This document shows, one piece after another, positions 11,208-22,123 of a DNA stretch of 64,000 nt. How positions within the stretch are numbered: position 1 is the first letter of the stretch; every line of letters starts with the position of its first letter. Where the stretch lies: the NCBI GenBank assembly GCA_027605045.1, contig JAQFWX010000009.1, positions 1,054,001-1,118,000 on the forward strand, read 5' to 3'. Made by a program: the position numbers and the translations under genes. Source of the stretch: Phallus indusiatus. Its lineage: Eukaryota; Basidiomycota; Agaricomycetes; Phallales; Phallaceae. Below the pieces are notes generated by a model. The model worked only from the letters and a program-made list of their open reading frames with translations. It searched no databases and was not told the DNA's origin.

Positions 11208-13891
11208 TTAAGTTGCCAGGCCAGCCTCACTGGCAGGCTGTTGAGCAGTCACGCTCGCCCTGACTTGCACTTCCCGCCGCCTTTCCTGCCTTTCCTTATA
11301 ATACCTTATAATATACCAAATAAGCAGGCTGATCGGCTGATAAAACTTAGGTTTAGGTCTCATTCTGATTCGACTCGCAACAGCTCCTGTGCCATGTGGA
11401 TCCTGAGCCTGCGCACCCTCGTCATCATTGTCATTGTCCTGACGACTCGTTGAATTCCGTGTCCCACCCTGCAAAGCTCGGAGATCGCTATCCGGGATAT
11501 TCGATAAAAATAAAACCAGTATGGCAGAAACGCCAGTCCAAGGTATAAGCGAAATGAAAGCCCATCGCACGCCCTCTCTGAACGCGTCTCTGACGGCTAC
11601 TTGTAAAAAGGGGGGCAGCTGCGAAATAGACTGAATAGAGCTGATGTCTCCCAGTGAAGCAATTTGAGCCAGTTCCGATGGGGTAAATGTACCAGAAAAT
11701 GCGAGGTCCGTTAGTATTGTGCGGACTTTGGCATTCATAACTGCACTACATTGCGCCAGACCAACCGTTCCCCCAAAGGTCCTGAACTGTATAATTTCAG
11801 AGTCAGAACGCGTGGTTCTGGGTTGATATAAAACGTGGACTTACGAATAAATTAAGACCTACGACGATGGCAACTCGACTTTCAGGCTGGGAAAATCGGG
11901 CTTGTGTAGCTAATGGACCGAATCCAAGTCCTACACCGACACCGCAGACGGCAAGAAAGGCGTCAGCAAGTGATTGATTGTTGCGCTCCATTGCGAAAGA
12001 GAGTAGACCTAGTCCAACGGGAATGATGAAACCACCAAGAATGATGGCATATTTAGGCTGTATAGGAAGAAGTTAGTCCTAGCGAATATGTAGTTTGAGT
12101 TCAACATCTACCTGTCGGAAAACCTTAATCACGTAAATGGAGATAAAAGTTCCAACGCCCTGGAAAAAAATAAATACGTCAATTCTGAACAGAATAGCTG
12201 TCTGGGTTTGAGACGAACCATGCCAGGTGCAAAATATACAAGCTGCACACCCGCTTGGTTCGCAGATTTATTCAGCACAATGGTAAAGAAGATAGCGAGG
12301 AAGTAAAAATTGACCTATATTGAAGGAGAGTAAATCCAGCTCGACAGATCAAAAAGGCAACCAACGTACCAACATAACCATTCCAGAAGCAAAAGCAGCA
12401 AACTGCGTCACACATGTATCGTAATTCTTGAACACCTCTAGTGGGATCATAGTTTCAGGCCGGAACCAATATGGTCGACGACGGAGAAGAGCTGGAGAGG
12501 GACGTCTAACTTCAGCCTTTTCAGCTTCGTTGCTACTAGTATTATCTCCTTCTTGCTCGTCGTTTAGAGGAAGCTCTGCAAACCATTCCCAGAGAACGAA
12601 CGCCACAGAGAGTATACCTCCAATAACGAGAGTTGCAATGACTCTAGCATCGTTCCAGACGGTTGTAGAACCCCAATTAAGACCGAGTAGTATGAGAATA
12701 CCCCCGCCAATGAAGAGGAACACTCCCACTACATCTACTCGCTGAAACTTGGAGATGAAGCTTTCTTCCGCAATGTATTCAGGAGTGTCGCTGCTGTTTT
12801 CTACAACTTGTCGGACTTGAGCGGGTTTTACGTAGCCTCGTAGTAGAACAAAAGCCAGAACCATGGAGACTGCAGTGCAAGGAAGACTGATATGCAAAAT
12901 GTCAGGGAAAAAAAGAAGATCGTATGGCAAGGCAACTCACTTGATAGCGAATACCCATCTGAAACTGACGGTAATAAGAGCCCCTCCGATTACAGGACCT
13001 ACACTGTAGCCGATAGCATAAAGAATGATGATAATAGCAGTTTGAGTATTATTCGCGTTCAAAGAACGAGAATCAGCTATAATAACCCGGACGACCTGAA
13101 GTATATTTTCCTTTAGAAAACCTGATCTCTGAACTACAAAACTTGAAGACCTCACAGTGATCAATCCTGCTGCACCGATACCCGCAATGGCTCGCCCGGC
13201 TAGTACCATAGTTATGTTCTTTTGAAACGGCGAGTTTAAAATTGATGTCTTCACGAGTAGATTAAATTGAAGTAGCCTTACCCGTGCTCCCGTGCTGATA
13301 GCGGATCCCAGCAAAAAGAAAAACATTGACAATTGTAAGGCCCAGTGACGACCGAATATATCGGCTAAAGAGGCGAAAATCGGGAGAAAGACTGTGGAAG
13401 TGAGAACATAGATTGTTCCAATGTAGCTTTTGAAAATGAATTTAGTATGAATTTCTTCACAGCAAGCTTATCCGCGAACCTTTGAAGGTCTAAGCGATTG
13501 AACGCGGACTATATAGTGGTCGAGGTTAGCGCAAAATATATAAGAATTGTCTTATCGAGTTTTCATACAGCAATATGTGGCTGGGCTGTCGCAACAACTA
13601 TAAAACAGACATCAGAGGTGTGTTGCCATTCAAAAAAAGACATATACCAGTATAGTCCAATGTCTCGAGGAACACGGGCATGGCTAGTGCGAGACCCAAT
13701 CTGAGCTGGTAAGAACGGCCAGATGATGCTTTCGTCCTTGAACTGGCAGCACTATCGACGTGTTTCACATCACCATGTCGTTCAGACTCTGATTCTGGTT
13801 TCGTAGCTTGACTGTTCTGCTCAGGAAGCACTTGTAGATCTACAGGAACAACATTCTCAGGAGGAGGAATTTCAGCACCAGACTTGGACAT
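11208..13891 (-). CDS. MFS transporter, DHA2-type drug:H+ antiporter
   Basis: Membrane exporter of the major facilitator superfamily. About ten exons were assembled from 13891 down to the stop at 11208. A cytosolic leader (MSKSGAEIPPPENVVP) precedes TM1 with FLETLDYTG, then ATAQPHIA and LASLADIFGRHWAL, which resembles MFS motif A. MVLAGRAIAGIGAAGL follows, then IGYSVGPVIGGALI, the glycine-proline motif C typical of proton antiporters. A central loop carries an acidic stretch between two helix bundles. Later blocks include NKSANQAGVQLVYFAPGM and AVCGVGVGLGFGPLATQ. The C-terminus is a charged cytosolic tail. Length is close to 700 residues, consistent with a 14-TM DHA2 protein. The substrate is unknown, and no biosynthetic cluster is next to it. 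Confidence 0.88.
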
Positions 13892-15488
13892 GGAAACTAA
13901 AGTCTGCCAGCCTGGGTGAGACGAAGAAACGTTAGCTGTGCATTATGAGACAAAAACTTTTTGAGTTTAAATATGAACTTGCCACAGAGGCTATGCGAGA
14001 CAAAGCCAACCAGAGTTTAGCGTGCAAATCATCAATGTCACAGACTCGCAGTAGTACCTCGGAGCGTTGTCGGAGTGTGAATACGGTCTTCGCGGTTTTT
14101 TCCCAATGTGGACAAACATTGGAAACTATGATAGTCGATGCATCGCCCGTGCTTCGTAGGCAGGACATCACTGCGGAGCGTACCTAGTGTATCGAAGCAT
14201 AATCCAGTGCCTTTCATCTTCAACAACGACCCAAAACAAATTCGGAAGTGCAATTTTACGAGGTCACGCGAGATTGACATTTCATCCGAGTCTGTGCGGT
14301 GTATTTGCCGCGTGTACAAGTCAAAGGTAGACCAATCATTGGACGAAGGGTCACTAAAGGACTCGTAGTCGGGAAGCTAGACTAGACTGACGTGCAAGTG
14401 AACAGAGTGGCTGTGTCAACTATACTTAAATCGCCTAATTTCCAGAAGGGGCGAGCGGGATACGACCAGTGATTGCTTTCACAAAACGCACGTTCGCGGA
14501 GAAATTTTTAACTCACATATAATGGAATGAGAAGTTAAAAGTCGTGCCGCGTGCGCACTTCCGCAGTCAGTGGTCGTCCCATGTGTTCAAGGCTGTTCTT
14601 CTGAAATTCAATACTTTCGACAGTACGAGTGCGCGATGGGCGGTCAGATTGACCCAGGTTACCCCAGGTCATTACGTGGTCTTTTTGCATATTATTGTCG
14701 ACTAGAAGACAAAGCTGCGACATTATCTTTCCTCGTGAATGGGTGAGCACTGCATCTTTTGAGATTCATATTTAATCCATATTCTCTGATGCACTATTTC
14801 AATAACGTCCTTGATCTCGATCTTCGTTGCCCAAATGACAACCATATTTAGTTAACCGTACTTAGACATTGGGCCGACACACGGCAGTGGGAGGCTGTAG
14901 TGCCTGTCGGACGTATGACAATATCTCAGTTGATCATATCCTTCCATAACCCACTAATGGAGAGATGCACTTGGCTGTTAGGTTCTGACAAGAATCAAGT
15001 TTATTCTGAGTCGGTACCCCTATAACCACTAACGAAAAATTCCCCTAGTTGACGGCGGCATAATCCACGACGGCTTCAAAGAGGTCTAATGTTCTACATA
15101 ACCCTTGGTTTAATAGAATTGATGTTGAACAGTCCTCGCGAATTTTGGGTGAGTAACGACATTACTCAAGATTACAGCATTACTAGTATTTCAAAAACCG
15201 TTGATAGGATTGAACGATTCTAGAATGCATAATAACATACAGTTACATCTAACAAGTCTGAATTCCTCGTGCATGAAGCATATACTAATGAGCTGGCATG
15301 CAGTTTTCTCATCTCACTCAAAGGTTGTCGTAGTGTAAGAAGCTCAAACTCGCGTCAATTACATGGTTATAACATAATTAGCATTCCAACTAACAAAATT
15401 TTACAGCATTAACCAGACAACAAACAGCGATTCATAACAAAATAGCAAAAAAAAATTCCAAAAAAATTCCAAAAACAAATTTATCCAA
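13892..15488. other. Intergenic region
   Basis: About 1.6 kb upstream of the MFS gene and downstream of the chromodomain gene. Overlapping short frames on both strands near 13945-14370 lack homology, splicing support and start context, so I do not call them genes. The last 120 bases before 15489 are A-rich with repeated aaaaattcc, consistent with the 3'UTR of the minus-strand gene. Confidence 0.45.
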
Positions 15489-17219
15489 TCAAATAGAAAA
15501 ATTCTTAATCCGCGATCTCAAACCAGACGTATTTCGACTTACACCATCCGCCATCTTCATCTTCATGTTCCTCCGCAACTTAGTCCGTCTCAACGCCCTC
15601 CACTCCCTCAAAATCATCGGAGCGTTCTGCAATTCCTGCTCAGGCAACCACATATCATCCTCGGGCCCATACCCGGTCCACCGTACTTTGTATTCCCATT
15701 CTCCCGTGGATGTTCGGCGATCTGCCACAATCCGAGACACCTCGTAATCTGTGTCGTCGTCAACATATCGGCCCGGATCGGCTCCTTCGCCATCATCGCC
15801 ATCGCCATCGTCGTTGACAACCAAAGCCTGACCCGGATTGGAAAATGACGGAATTCGGGGATCCGAAGCCTCTTCTAGATCTGACAGGTCCGATAGCTCT
15901 GAGAGAGCATCTGAATCCGAGATGATGATCACTTCGCGCTCAGGTTGCGGCTCATCTTCGGAGTCTGAGATAACGATGATTTCGCGTTCTGACGGCATTA
16001 TGATATTTTTCGCTCTTAATTTGGTTCTTCTGTCGGAGGATGTTTCCTTCTTGACGTTTGTTTCCTTCACGTCGTCTTCATCTTTTTTAACGTCAAGCTT
16101 CGTTTCATCGTCCACTTTGACCTTCGCCTCATCTTTAACAGTGGGTTTGAACTCCTCCTTCTTCGACTTTACACCCGAACCGAGCCGCTTTCGCAGCCTA
16201 ACATATTTATGACATTCGCATAGTGAATGCTCGATATCAACATACGAAACCCCAGGTCGGTCGGGAGACAATGAAGGAGGATCTGTAATACCCATCCGCT
16301 CAAAATGATCGTTTTGCGTAATGTGCAGATAAGCGATCGCCTCGTTCTCGATCCCCGAAACAGTGTTGCCAAATATTTGTCGGAGATAGTTTCGCGAACC
16401 TGGCCCGCACGTCACCCACTCACTTTCGGAGAAGTCGAGCTGCGACGTCATGTTAAGATCCAGAAGGAGTCTGTTAAACACGGGTCAGAATGAAAATAAC
16501 GGCGCGCTACGGCCGATGAACTAAGCGATTTCTTACTGTAAGCCGAGGAAAGGACCCATCCCTGGATAACTTTCGATGAGTTTAAAAGCGTCCTTCAAGC
16601 ACGTTTTCCTAAGTAACAACGTAGGTACATCGTCGTCCATCATCATTTGAAGTTGTCGTAAATGGTTCATATGAGATGTTGGGTAACCCAGCTTCGGAGC
16701 CGGGATTTGGTACGCGCTTGTGTAGATGGGGGAGGACAATAGACGTGCACGAAGCACTCTGCCGTACTTGTTAATGTCGAAGGTTTCCCAGGTAGGCGTA
16801 CCAAGCTTTTGAACGATATATTCCCAAGTAGGGATCCGATTGAATAGCTTGTACAGCATAACGCGAAAACACGTCTCTCGGTGGTCCTGGGGCCCTTTGT
16901 TGATGATTTCATTCACGACGTATTGCGTTCCTCGGTCCAAGATGCGATAAACGTTGCAAAACCTGTTATCGAGGAGCACCGGATCGGTTGTCCATGGAAA
17001 TGGCAATCCAGCAGTACGTTTCCTATAGATACGATGTCGTTCAGCCATTAGGTAGAAAAACGTGTCGAGCGCGTCCATATCCATCGTCATGGTCCTGCCA
17101 GCAATTGTAACAACAGCTTCGGATTTCTTCTTTTTGGCATTCTTCTTCAGCTTTTTCGTGTCATCTTCTGGAAAAGAGGCAGCAAGAGAGATTTTGTTAT
17201 TAGGGACGGGAGATAGCAT
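15489..17219 (-). CDS. 5-hmdU DNA kinase helical domain protein with C-terminal chromodomain
   Basis: Two exons (17219-16537 and 16470-15489; 66-nt GT-AG intron that splits a Gln codon) give 554 residues. Residues about 20-34 are a lysine-rich, nuclear-signal-like patch. Residues about 50-330 match the HMUDK_hel / alpha-glutamyl-putrescinyl-thymine pyrophosphorylase clade 3 family: FFYLMAERHRIYRKR, DPVLLDNRFCNVYRILDRGT, VMLYKLFNRIPTWE, a YPGMGPFLGLQ motif, DLNMTSQLDFSESEWV, CGPGSRNYLRQIFG and VDIEHSLCECHKY. This family is linked to hypermodified thymine in phages and to TET/JBP-bearing mushrooms. Next come two acidic SIM-like motifs (EIIVISDSEDE, about 391; EVIIISDSD, about 407). The chromodomain is at about 470-520, with YEVSRI, KVRWTGY and DDMWLPE and the expected aromatic cage residues. 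Inference: a chromatin-targeted DNA-base-modification protein. The activity of the helical domain alone is not established. Confidence 0.88.
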
Positions 17220-18100
17220 GATCGCGGTACCATGTTCCTGGTCATTCAGCGGCCTTTGAAAAAATTTTCTTTGTGATTATACTGCAGAGCGCGCCGGCAG
17301 ATAAAAAAGGTGGACGTCATTATTTCTAAAATGTTCGCTGTCATTTTAGGTGCAATATACGTATAATGTATATATGTGCATTTATCACTCTCATGTTTCC
17401 CAATTGGAGGCGTGTTATGTTTGTAGCTGGCTGGGTATTTCAAAAAGACTCTCGCAACGTCGTGGTCGGCATAAAAGAAGAAAAGAATGGAGAAACCTCG
17501 TTGTGTGGGCGCGTGTGGACTGCAGTGCTGGTGGTGAAGGAGAGCGTAACGCATTGTCACATACGGTCTTCGTTCCTGATAATATGATGCGTATGCGTAA
17601 TTTATGCCTTTGCTGTGTTCAAGATCTTGTAAGGTTTGAGATCGTTTTATGTTAGATTATGTATTACAGCACTTACTGCAGATCCTATAACTTGCGTATG
17701 AAATCTCGTCAAAATAAAATCCCATGTGCAGTGTACTCGAGTTTTTTTTTACCTATTGGTAGTAGAACAGGTACAGCTTGATCGCCGCCGTTCGGAACAA
17801 TCTCGTCTCTGGATATGTAACATGTACAAGTCGATATTTGAAACCTGACCGTCCTAGACAATCTGAAATCATCGGCGATCGCAGTATATGTATCATAGTC
17901 GGTCGCGGTTGCAGAGCCCTTCACCTCCTTACAATTGCACTGGTAAAATAGTGTCCGCGTACCTTCTCTCTATTCCAATTCAGGCGTCCTTATCCTTTTC
18001 ATTGAATAGTGGCGCCTGTGCTTGGTAATACATTGAATGGAGATGACGTTGTATTGTTCATAAATGTAGAAAAATCGCGTCTAGGTTAATCTCATCTACA
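17220..18100. other. Intergenic region
   Basis: About 880 bp between the helicase stop and the chromodomain-gene start, both minus strand. It should contain the chromodomain gene's promoter. Short frames on both strands are unsupported. Confidence 0.45.
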
Positions 18101-20538
18101 TCACGTCAACGCATCAACCTTCTTCTTCATCTCTTTAGCACTATCTGATCCTCGTCCCTTAAGTTTCGTGAATATAATGACATGTCCCTCATTACCAGCC
18201 CTGCCAGACCGCCCTGCCCGGTGCAAGAAGTCGATCATATTGCGAGGCTCGTCGAGAATGAGAACATATTTAATAGTAGGTGAGAAATCGAGCCCGCGCG
18301 AGAGCAAGGAAGTGGTAATCAAAACCTTGGGATCTAAAGGGTGTTGTTCCCCTTCTTTCCCTTTCAAGAAACCTTCCAAATGACGGTTGGAATTATGGTA
18401 TCGCGTCGAGCTCGTTCCAGTAAGAGCGAGACATGTGACGCCCCTCTCCTCCAGGAAACTATGAAGCTCGTCGACTTTCGAACTTTTATTGCAGAAGATG
18501 AGAATCTTCGATTTCCGGACCGCATTTTTTTCTTTAGACCACAGAGCTTTTATGCGCTTGTCCACTTCGGCATTCTTGTTCCCGCTAGTATACGTGCAAT
18601 ACTCGACATTGAGCGTTTTAGGGAGCTGATGAAGCTGAGGAGATGCGAGACGAGTGAGTTTGGGGTGATTCTGGGTGAGGTAGGCACCTAAGGAGATGGG
18701 AATTGTCGCGCTCGTGAAGAGGAGATGGAAAGGATAGTTGACGGGTGATATGGGATTTTGAATGTTGAGTGCTAATGGGAGAGCCGATTTTAGATCTGAG
18801 AAGGACGGGTGTGTGTAACCCCGCGCTTGGGCGATATCAGCGAGGAGAGATCGCGTTACCCGTTCAAATTCAGTATCTAAATAGATAAAACCTTTTAGAA
18901 TCTCAATCGTTCGATAAGACAGAAAGCTTACGGAATAGGACGTCAGCTTCATCAACCACAACCCACTCAATATTCCGGAGACTCAGCTTGGGCGGACCAG
19001 GAATCCAATTTCGAGCACGTTGTTTCCGCGCCTCATCCCAATCATCCTGAATCTTATCTTTCAAATCCCAACCGATCCCTCTTACCATTTCTAACAAACG
19101 CGTTGGCGTCCCAACTAATATGTCCACGGGATGAGTTCGTCTTTCGATAACCAATTCACTGCCGTTCTCCTCCATAGTCGACGATATATCAATCTCGTTC
19201 GCCTCCAAAGCTCGCTTAAGCTGACTCGCAGTGCTGTTCGTACCATGGGATGAACTGGCGGTGTTAGCTTGAGAGGCACATTGCACGCGGAGTTTGATAT
19301 TGTGCAATAAGCTTTTAGTGAAGTATGATAGTTGACGGGATAATTCGTGCGTAGGTGCTAGTATGAGACCCCGTGGTCTTAGAAGAACTGGTCCTTCTGG
19401 AAGCAAGGAATCCGAAGGAAGTGGAGCGGGATTATGTTCGGTCAGTTTCAAATAGTTGAGCATTGGTAGCAAATAAGCGATGCTTTTCCCAGATCCGGTT
19501 TCCGAGGCCAACAAATATTGATTCCAGGGGTATTTTGAAGGGTTAGTTATCAAATCTTGGGCAGGTTTGTTTTTTGAGGGAATATGTGGAGGGTGAACGA
19601 ATAGGTGCTTTAAGGATAGAGCTTGAATGGGAGATGGGACTGCGTTGGGTCCTAACACTTCATAAACAGACTGTAGGAGCCCAAATGGCAAAGGCGGGGA
19701 GGAGAATTTTTCGGGTAAATCTGTTATTGGTACTGTTGAATCTCCCTGATCAAAGTCTTCTTCTAGGGCGGATGATAGCTTGCTGTCCGGCGGCCTCTGC
19801 CTGGGCGGTGTAAAGGTAGAGGGAGATGCGCCATTCCCACGTGTCCGCACGGGACCTTCAGATAAGATACTTGAGGATGTTTTGGGTTGTGGTGGGGATG
19901 GTTGGCTGGCAAAACGATTGCCCCAGGACACTCGATCGGATGGTGGGAGACGAATGGATCTTTGGGGCCGCGAATTAGGTCGATATGGTTGACTAGATAA
20001 CAATAGAAATTCGTTAAAATTATAAGGATAAAGGAAAAAAACCTAGTTCACAGTACTTTCTTAATTGTTCACTAGGTATCCTCCCTTCATGCGGAGCAGT
20101 TTCGCGCTCAAACTCTTCAGGCTTTTGCGGCTTGACCAGCTGCCGCCATGGATCCTCCGGAGTAGGCTGTTGATCCAAATCGGGAGGCGCATATTGTGGA
20201 CTTATAACGGGCTGTCGCTTCGCGGTTCGTTTTCCGACCGCAAACGTTCCAGAAGGAGAGACATCTTTCAGTGATTTTACGAGTCTTTTGGATCCTGCGG
20301 ATGGAGCTGAAAGAGGGAAGTTAAGACTAAGTTTCCTTCTGTTTACACAAGCCCATCAAGGATTTTACTCACTGTTGATATGATTTCGTGGCACAGATTT
20401 GGGAGGCCTGAAAGGTTTTTGAGCCTTCTTGTTGTTGCCTTTGAACAGGCAAGCCGTAGTGTGCAGCGAAGCACAATAAGGGAGTCCCTGTGCGAACTCA
20501 GAACAACATCGAAGTGAACTCAGGGTCATGCGCTGCAT
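18101..20538 (-). CDS. MRH4: Mitochondrial DEAD-box RNA helicase, MRH4-like
   Basis: ATP-dependent RNA helicase, by family resemblance a mitochondrial large-subunit assembly factor. Four exons. The chosen start (20538) begins a classic presequence rich in Arg/Ser without acids (MQRMTLSSLRCC). An in-frame Met at 20676 would add 46 residues but dilute that signal. Motifs appear in order: Q-motif-like PSPIQALSLKHL, Walker A ASETGSGKS, Ia APTHEL, Ib TPTRLLE, II VVDEADVLF, III TSATIP, IV ILIFCNKSSK, V TTSLLSRGLDF and VI HRAGRSGRAG. An insert before motif Ib, around the Ser/Asn-rich NTASSSHGTNSTAS stretch, is typical of Mrh4 relatives. Motif II is followed directly by an intron. All catalytic residues are present. 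It is divergently paired with LSM6 across about 150 bp. Confidence 0.88.
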
Positions 20539-20687
20539 TGTCCCTAGATAAGGCCTAATTGCCTGTTTGTTGCGCTGTGCTGCAAGGAACCCGCCGTCGT
20601 CCAAGTTTCCGCGCAACAGGCGGGATACCAAAAAAAAAACTTTGCGCGTGTTACGTAATGGCTCTTTGGTAATCAAATCTCGCGCAA
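20539..20687. promoter_or_regulatory. Compact bidirectional promoter (helicase / LSM6)
   Basis: Only 149 bp separate the two opposite start codons, so both housekeeping genes must share promoter sequence. No TATA box is evident. An A9-10 run lies at about 20629-20639. Confidence 0.6.
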
Positions 20688-21125
20688 TGGATGCTTCACC
20701 ACCACCATCTCCACCCGCAGAAACGTCTCAACCTCCTCATCCTCCTTCAAATTACACAGGCGGTTCCCCAACAGATTTTTTAAAAGGAGTTGTTGGGAAG
20801 AAAGTAATTGTCAGACTTACTTCTGGTGTTGATTATCGAGGTTCGTTATTTGTGTTCCTGTTGGTTTGATTACGCGTTTTGTAGCATTTGTTCATTATTT
20901 TTCTATTTCCTATGATTAGGCGTGTTATCGTGTCTGGATGGCTACATGAATATTGCTTTAGAACAAACTGAGGAGTACGTCAATGGGAAAGTGACGAATC
21001 GATATGGTGATTGTTTTGTAAGAGGAAATAATGGTAAGAGCAGCGCGATATATGATAAACTTTGTGTTATATTTGACGAAATATTCTTCGCAGTCTTGTA
21101 CATTACAGCTGCTGAAGCTTTCTGA
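20688..21125 (+). CDS. LSM6: U6 snRNA-associated Sm-like protein LSm6
   Basis: Ring subunit of the Lsm2-8 (U6 snRNA, nucleus) and Lsm1-7 (mRNA decay, cytoplasm) complexes. Three exons give about 97 residues. After an unusual Ser/Pro-rich N-terminal extension (MDASPPPSPPAETSQPP...) comes the Sm fold: PTDFLKGVVGKKVIVRLTSG, VDYRG, then Sm1 core LSCLDGYMNIALEQTEEYVN and Sm2 signature FVRGNNVLYITA. The LDGYMNIAL and RGNNVLYI strings are near-identical to LSm6 across eukaryotes. Introns fall inside DYRG/V and after RGNN. The extension of about 25 residues is longer than in yeast or human LSm6. Confidence 0.95.
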
Positions 21126-21693
21126 GAATGTTCACTTTACTTTTATTCAATCCGCCCCTGGACACATTTTGACATCGGCGCGACTCAAATGGTACATGTT
21201 TTACCGACGCTTCTGACTGTTTCACCATTATCACCACATAAGAATTGTTTTTCCGGTATACAGTGAAGATATGCATTGTGCTGTTCAAGCGTTGAGAGCA
21301 TGAAAACCTCTTTTAAGCGCTAGCATCCTCTCAATTAATTAGGCCTGAAGCCAAAGTATCTGCACCACTACTGTGATCTCAGGTTGGTGTCTATCTGTTC
21401 GAAGTTTTCCACATTTCACTTTGAGCTTGATAGGTAGTTTGATCAAGACGAGTCTAACTGATAAATTATTGGGTAAATAACGTGACATAAGAGTAATATA
21501 CGAGTTCTAAGATAAATCAATAGTGAGTGGCGAGCGCCATTTCCCCCGTATTATTGCATTAGTTCTAATTTTGTCTAATTGGTATTTTGCTGCCTAGACT
21601 ACCGTCTGTAAAAAAAATATCAGTTATACTAGCTCAACGCGTGGAGACGGCACGGAGGGCGTAACCCAGCTAGATACCTCAATATCAAAACAC
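21126..21693. other. Intergenic region between convergent genes
   Basis: Contains the LSM6 and Cys/His gene 1 3' ends. No supported coding sequence. Confidence 0.4.
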
Positions 21694-21972
21694 TCACAGT
21701 CTGGAACAATTAGATCCGCAGTAATTGTTAACTATGTTGCGAGCACGATACTTTGTCTCGTAAATGGGTTGACAGCTGTGGTGATGTGCGCATGCGGCAC
21801 CCAGGTTTCCGCAATTTCCACATTGTGATCGCATGCCTTGGTAGCACCGTGAGGGATGTGCTTTGCTTTGTGCGCAGGTTGGATTATTGCAGGGCGCATC
21901 ATAATGCACGGCTCCGGAGACATGGTTGCAGGACATGTAGTGGGTATCGCATGCGACAATATGATAGCACAT
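21694..21972 (-). CDS. Cys/His-rich mini-protein 1 (novel paralogous family)
   Basis: 92 residues, one coding exon, no signal peptide, family unknown to me. Begins MCYHIVACDTHYMSCNH and is packed with Cys and His: C-x5-C-x6-C-x-H-x10-C-x4-C-x9-C-x7-C-x2-C-x6-C-x5-C-x17-C-x3-C. The same spacing recurs in the genes at 24084 and 28994. The regular pairs (CGNC) plus an HHxC element suggest several structural zinc sites, which is inference. The ATG is chosen because it is the shared start and because a 49-nt GT-AG intron (21973-22021) in the 5'UTR ends exactly before it. Upstream in-frame sequence to 22185 would be UTR/intron and has no similarity in the paralogues. Confidence 0.75.
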   Translation of the reverse strand: MCYHIVACDTHYMSCNHVSGAVHYDAPCNNPTCAQSKAHPSRCYQGMRSQCGNCGNLGAACAHHHSCQPIYETKYRARNIVNNYCGSNCSRL

Positions 21973-22115
21973 CTTCAACCAACTGTTAGAGCGTTTCACG
22001 ATGAAAGAAGAGTGAACGTACAGTGAATTTAATGGTAGACAATTAAACGAGATGAGAAATACACGGAAGAAATATTCTGCTTGGTATGTAATATTACAGT
22101 GTCTCTGAAGGCATG

Positions 22116-22123
22116 CTTTTATA
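22116..22123 (-). promoter_or_regulatory. TATA box of Cys/His gene 1
   Basis: TATAAAAG (minus strand) followed by CAT, ending 151 bp upstream of the ATG. The matching elements of the two paralogues lie 148-149 bp from their ATGs. Confidence 0.6.

Noticed and set aside
13932..14370. Overlapping short frames on both strands upstream of the MFS gene
   Set aside because: Mutually overlapping, no domain, signal peptide or splice context.
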